A model generated the notes under the pieces. That model saw only the letters and a list, made by a program, of their open reading frames with translations. It was not told the origin of the DNA and made no database searches. From Microbacterium sp. MYb62 (GTDB lineage: Bacteria; Actinomycetota; Actinomycetes; Actinomycetales; Microbacteriaceae), in the NCBI RefSeq assembly GCF_002979475.1, contig NZ_PCOY01000027.1, positions 1-52,006 of the forward strand: DNA of 52,006 nucleotides, read 5' to 3'. Both the position numbers and the translations under genes were made by a program. Below are positions 48,795 to 52,006 of this stretch, one piece after another (positions within the stretch are counted from its first letter, which is position 1; every line of letters begins with the position of its first letter).

Positions 48795-50428
48795 CGCGCA
48801 CCCCGCGGAGTCTGTTTGGGATCGCGCTGAAGTCCGAGGGACGCGGTTTCGCCCTCGCCGGAGCGACAGCGCTGCTCATCGTGCACGCGCTGGCCGAGGC
48901 GACGATCCCGGTCATCATCGGGGCGACGATCGACCGCGCGGTGCTCCCCGCCGACCCCGCAGCGCTCACGCTCTGGCTCGGCGTGCTGGTGGGCACGTTC
49001 CTCGTGCTGACCGTGAGCTACCAGTCGGCCTCCCGGCTGATGGTCTCGATCTACGGATACGGGGAGCAGGCGCTACGCCACCTCACCCTCTCCCGGATGC
49101 TTCGTCCTCGGCTCTCCTGCCGCACGGTGACGCCGGGTGAAGCCCTCACCTTCGTCACCTCCGACACCTACCGGGTGGCCGGAGTCGCCTGGTCGGTGGC
49201 GCAGCAGTGCTCCACGATCGCCGCGATCGTCGGCGCCGGACTCGCGATGCTGGTGATCTCCCCCGTCGCGACGATCGTGGTCTTCGGCTCCACCATCGCG
49301 ATGATGCTGGTGATGCAGGTCGTCTCCCGCCCGCTCGAACGCCGCGGGTTCGCCGAGCAGCACGCGGCGACCGAGGCCGGGGCGGTCGCCGCCGACTTCA
49401 TGAGCGGATTCCGGGTGCTGGTCGGCATCGGTGCGCGCGAGGAGGCCGTGCGGCGGTACGTCGCCGCGAGCGACACCTCCCGTCGCGCCGCCACCGCCGC
49501 CGGCCGGTCGCTCGCCTCGTACGAGGCGGTGAGCAGCACCCTGGCCGCAGTCGCGACGACCGCGCTCGCGGGCATGTCGGCCTGGTTCGCCGCGGAGGGC
49601 CGCATCAGCATCGGCGAGCTGGTGACCGTGCTCGGGCTCGCCCAGTTCATCAGCGGCTACCTCGCGTATGCGGGTTCGTTCCCCTCGAACTGGATCCACA
49701 AGCTCGCCTCCGCCAAGCGGCTCGCCGAGGTGATCGACGCGGACGATCTGCTCGATCCGCCCACCGGTTCCCGCCGCGGTGCAGAGGTGCCGGACGATGT
49801 CGTGCTGACCTTCCGTGCCGGATCCGCTGCGCCCGTGATCGAGGTGCATGAGCGGGAACTGCTCGGCATCCGTCCCGCCGACAGCGACACGGCCCGCGCC
49901 CTGTCCCGTCTGCTGGGTCTGCGCACGCGGACCGACCGTGGCCGGGTCTCGCTCGCCGTCGAGGGTGAACTCCTCGATCTGACCGACCTGGATCCGGTGG
50001 AGTACCGCCGCCGGGTCGTCGCTCCTCCCCACGGTCAGACGATCGTGAGCGGCTCCCTGCACGAAGCCGTGCGGGGGCACGGAGTGGACGAGCCCGCGCA
50101 CCCGCCCTTCGTCGAGATGGCGGCGCTCCACGACACCGTGGTGCAGGTCGGCGGCTGGGAATCGCAGGTCGGCGAAGCCGGACGACGACTCTCGGGAGGA
50201 CAGCGGCAGCGCATCGGCATCGCCCGAGCCCTGCACGCGGATGCCGACGTGCTCGTGCTCGACGAGCCGACCTCCGCCGTCGACGCCATCACGGAGGCGC
50301 ACATCGCCCGCGCCCTCGCCGAGCACGACGAGACCGTGATCGTGATCACCACCTCTCCGGTGCTGCTCAGCGCGTGCGACCGAGTCATCGACCTCCCCGC
50401 CGAACGATCGGACGCCCACCATGAGTGA
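48791..50428 (+). CDS. ABC half-transporter with degenerate Walker A (A subunit of a heterodimer)
   Basis: The 545-residue protein has six membrane helices (about 18-300) of exporter type and a C-terminal nucleotide-binding domain. Where Walker A should be it reads GIRPADSDT (359-367), with no P-loop Lys. The Q-loop region is APPHGQTIV and the H-loop His is replaced (VIVITTS). In contrast LSGGQRQR (467-474) and Walker B VLVLDEPTS (Glu492) are intact. It overlaps the next gene by 8 nt. It probably works only with the next protein. YbtP/YbtQ and IrtA/IrtB exporter-fold pairs that import siderophores are the nearest known analogy. Confidence 0.85.
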   Translation: MTRTPRSLFGIALKSEGRGFALAGATALLIVHALAEATIPVIIGATIDRAVLPADPAALTLWLGVLVGTFLVLTVSYQSASRLMVSIYGYGEQALRHLTLSRMLRPRLSCRTVTPGEALTFVTSDTYRVAGVAWSVAQQCSTIAAIVGAGLAMLVISPVATIVVFGSTIAMMLVMQVVSRPLERRGFAEQHAATEAGAVAADFMSGFRVLVGIGAREEAVRRYVAASDTSRRAATAAGRSLASYEAVSSTLAAVATTALAGMSAWFAAEGRISIGELVTVLGLAQFISGYLAYAGSFPSNWIHKLASAKRLAEVIDADDLLDPPTGSRRGAEVPDDVVLTFRAGSAAPVIEVHERELLGIRPADSDTARALSRLLGLRTRTDRGRVSLAVEGELLDLTDLDPVEYRRRVVAPPHGQTIVSGSLHEAVRGHGVDEPAHPPFVEMAALHDTVVQVGGWESQVGEAGRRLSGGQRQRIGIARALHADADVLVLDEPTSAVDAITEAHIARALAEHDETVIVITTSPVLLSACDRVIDLPAERSDAHHE

Positions 50429-52006
50429 TCCGACCTCGACCACCGCTCTGCTGCCGATCGCCTCCGGCGCCCGCGTGCGTGCCGTCGTCGGTGCCCTCCT
50501 GCGCCAGCATCCCGGCCGCGCGGCGGCCGTCGCCACCCTCTTCCTCGCGGCGTCCGCACTCGGGATCGTGATGCCGGCGTGCCTGGGGCGCATCGTCGAT
50601 GCCGTGTCCACCGACGCCGGGGTCGCACCCATCGCCGGCTGGGTCGCCGGGGCGGGCCTGGGTGCCATCGGTGCCGCCATCGTGATGCTGTGGGCCGTGC
50701 GGATGCTCACCGGCTTGGTGCAGGACATGCTCGCCACGCTCCGCGAAGACGTGTTCGCCTCGGCGATGCGGCTCCCGGTGAGCTCGGTCGACGACGGCGA
50801 GAGTGCCGACCTGCTGTCCCGCGTCACCGGCGATGTCGATGCGGTGGCCGAGGCCGGAGGGAACGTCGCCCCTACCCTGCTGTCGGCGGCCTTCGCGATC
50901 GGCGTCTCGGTGGTGGCCCTGACCGCCCTCGACCCCTTGCTCGCGCTCGCGGGCATCGCCTCTGCGCCGTTCTACGTGCTCGGCACCCGCGCGTTCCTGC
51001 GCAGGTCGCGCGTGGTGTTCCGCGAGGTACGGGTGCGCGAAGCCGCCCGCAGCCAGGCGGTGCTCGACGCGGTCGAGGGCATCGAGACGCTCACCGCGTT
51101 CAACGAGCAGGAACCCGCTCTCGAGCGTGTGCGCGAGCGCGCAGAGGCGTCGATCCAGATGCAGATCGAGGGCGTGCGGGTGACGAACCGGCTGTTCCGC
51201 TGGATCAACGGCGGCGAACTCGTCGGGCTGGCCGCGATCCTCGGTGCCGGATTCCTGCTGCAGTCCTCCGGCGCGATCACGGTGGGCGCGGTCACCACCG
51301 CCGCGTTGCTGTTCCACCGGCTGTTCGGCCCGGTCGGGCAGCTGATCTTCGGACTCGACGACATCCAGCGGGCGGCGATCGGACTCGCGCGGCTCGTCGG
51401 CGTCATCGACCTCGCGCCCGCGCCTACCGCGCAGACCTCGGAGGTTGACGCCGCGCACCGGGCATCCGCAGGGATCGAGGTGCGGGACGTGACGTTCCGC
51501 TACCCGACCACCGGCCGCGGCATCAGCGACGTGAATCTGCAGGTCGCTGCGGGCACCACAGCAGCGCTGGTCGGCACGTCGGGGTCGGGCAAGAGCACGC
51601 TCGCCCGCGTGATCGCCGGGCATCATCCGCCGACCTCGGGCAGTGTGCACCTCGCATCCCGCACGGAGGCCCCGTACTACCTGTCGCAGGAGCTGCACCA
51701 CTTCCGGGGCACGATCGCCGACAACCTGCGCCTCGTCGCCCCCGAGGCGACCGACGAAGTGGTGTTGACGGCGCTGCGAGCGGTCGGAGCGGAATGGGCG
51801 ATCGAGGCGATGGTGCGCGAGGAGAGGGCGGAAGGCGAGGGCGCATCCGCTGATCCCGTCGCGCCGCTCGACGAGGGACGCATCCAGCAACTCGCCGTCG
51901 CCCGCGCCTTCCTCGCCGACCCGGATGTGGTGATCCTCGACGAGGCCACCGCCGATGTCGGGCTCCATCACCGCGAAGCCGTGGAAGACGCGATCGCCGC
52001 GCTGCG
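50421..52006 (+). CDS. ABC half-transporter with intact Walker A and degenerate signature (B subunit; truncated at window end)
   Basis: The visible part is 528 codons with no stop before the window end. It has six membrane helices (about 20-310), then a nucleotide-binding domain with intact Walker A GTSGSGKST (385-393), Q-loop LSQE and Walker B VVILDEATA (Glu508). The signature LSGGQ is replaced by LDEGRIQQ (483-490). It complements the preceding protein, so one composite ATP site is intact and the other lacks both key motifs. It continues past the window, so its C-terminus and H-loop are not seen. Confidence 0.88.
   Translation, partial: MSDPTSTTALLPIASGARVRAVVGALLRQHPGRAAAVATLFLAASALGIVMPACLGRIVDAVSTDAGVAPIAGWVAGAGLGAIGAAIVMLWAVRMLTGLVQDMLATLREDVFASAMRLPVSSVDDGESADLLSRVTGDVDAVAEAGGNVAPTLLSAAFAIGVSVVALTALDPLLALAGIASAPFYVLGTRAFLRRSRVVFREVRVREAARSQAVLDAVEGIETLTAFNEQEPALERVRERAEASIQMQIEGVRVTNRLFRWINGGELVGLAAILGAGFLLQSSGAITVGAVTTAALLFHRLFGPVGQLIFGLDDIQRAAIGLARLVGVIDLAPAPTAQTSEVDAAHRASAGIEVRDVTFRYPTTGRGISDVNLQVAAGTTAALVGTSGSGKSTLARVIAGHHPPTSGSVHLASRTEAPYYLSQELHHFRGTIADNLRLVAPEATDEVVLTALRAVGAEWAIEAMVREERAEGEGASADPVAPLDEGRIQQLAVARAFLADPDVVILDEATADVGLHHREAVEDAIAAL

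Noticed and set aside
49073..51971. Minus-strand frames opposite the ABC pair
   Set aside because: Antisense shadows; the plus-strand frames carry the ABC motifs.

Overview
The window is 52 kb of GC-rich (roughly 70 %), densely packed chromosome with many ATGA/GTGA start-stop overlaps and frequent GTG starts. Gene content points to a Gram-positive actinobacterium, most likely a Microbacteriaceae member close to Microbacterium. The support is the rpsL-rpsG-fusA-tuf order, menaquinone genes, an FprA-type ferredoxin reductase, a DtxR-type iron box, and many promoters whose -10 element sits 6-7 nt before the start codon. The genus is inferred from style and content, not proven. I see no tRNA, rRNA, insertion sequence, phage gene or CRISPR array.

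Layout. (1) 1-5447 (+): the end of a surface-polysaccharide operon: O-antigen-polymerase-like membrane protein, polysaccharide pyruvyl transferase, FrhB-type Fe-S/flavin protein, StrF-like glycosyltransferase and a Wzx-type flippase. (2) 5454-11466 (-): a VanZ protein, a small MT0933-type antitoxin-like protein, and the str operon (promoter 11438-11466, then rpsL, rpsG, fusA, tuf) with a strong hairpin after rpsG, fusA and tuf. (3) 11505-15101 (-): unknown membrane or soluble proteins and a PadR regulator coupled to a HAAS/DUF1700 membrane protein. (4) 15161-19136 (-): a maltose-type ABC importer (malE-malF-malG) behind a promoter covered by a LacI-type operator. (5) 19257-21364: Nudix hydrolase, YajQ and a GntR regulator. 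(6) 21371-30477: an alpha/beta hydrolase, fprA, a polyprenyl diphosphate synthase, menG and a DUF402 protein, all on minus; divergent menF; then PLD_N-menD-ppk2 on minus. This is a menaquinone and redox block. (7) 30541-35866 (+): small membrane protein, DsbA-like oxidoreductase, tyrosine phosphatase, a rhomboid-like/DUF2156 fusion and a nucleotidyltransferase. (8) 35885-38876: an ECF42 sigma factor with its YCII partner, a DUF998 protein and a DUF1579-like protein. (9) 38930-43131: a TetA-like efflux pump and its divergent TetR regulator, then a class A flavin monooxygenase and its divergent GntR-TetR double-HTH regulator, the two pairs meeting at two AT-rich hairpins. (10) 43147-52006: ArfB, a 19-codon leader ORF, an AraC regulator, and an iron-siderophore operon (DtxR-type box, FecB, two FecCD permeases, FecE, two ABC half-transporters) cut by the window end.

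The most unusual items are the two ABC half-transporters with complementary loss of ATPase motifs (one intact and one fully degenerate composite site), the high density of leaderless promoters, the rhomboid-DUF2156 fusion, the double-HTH regulator beside a flavin monooxygenase and TetA-like pump, and the leader ORF coupled to the AraC gene. None is proven to be a new system; each is stated with what would test it.
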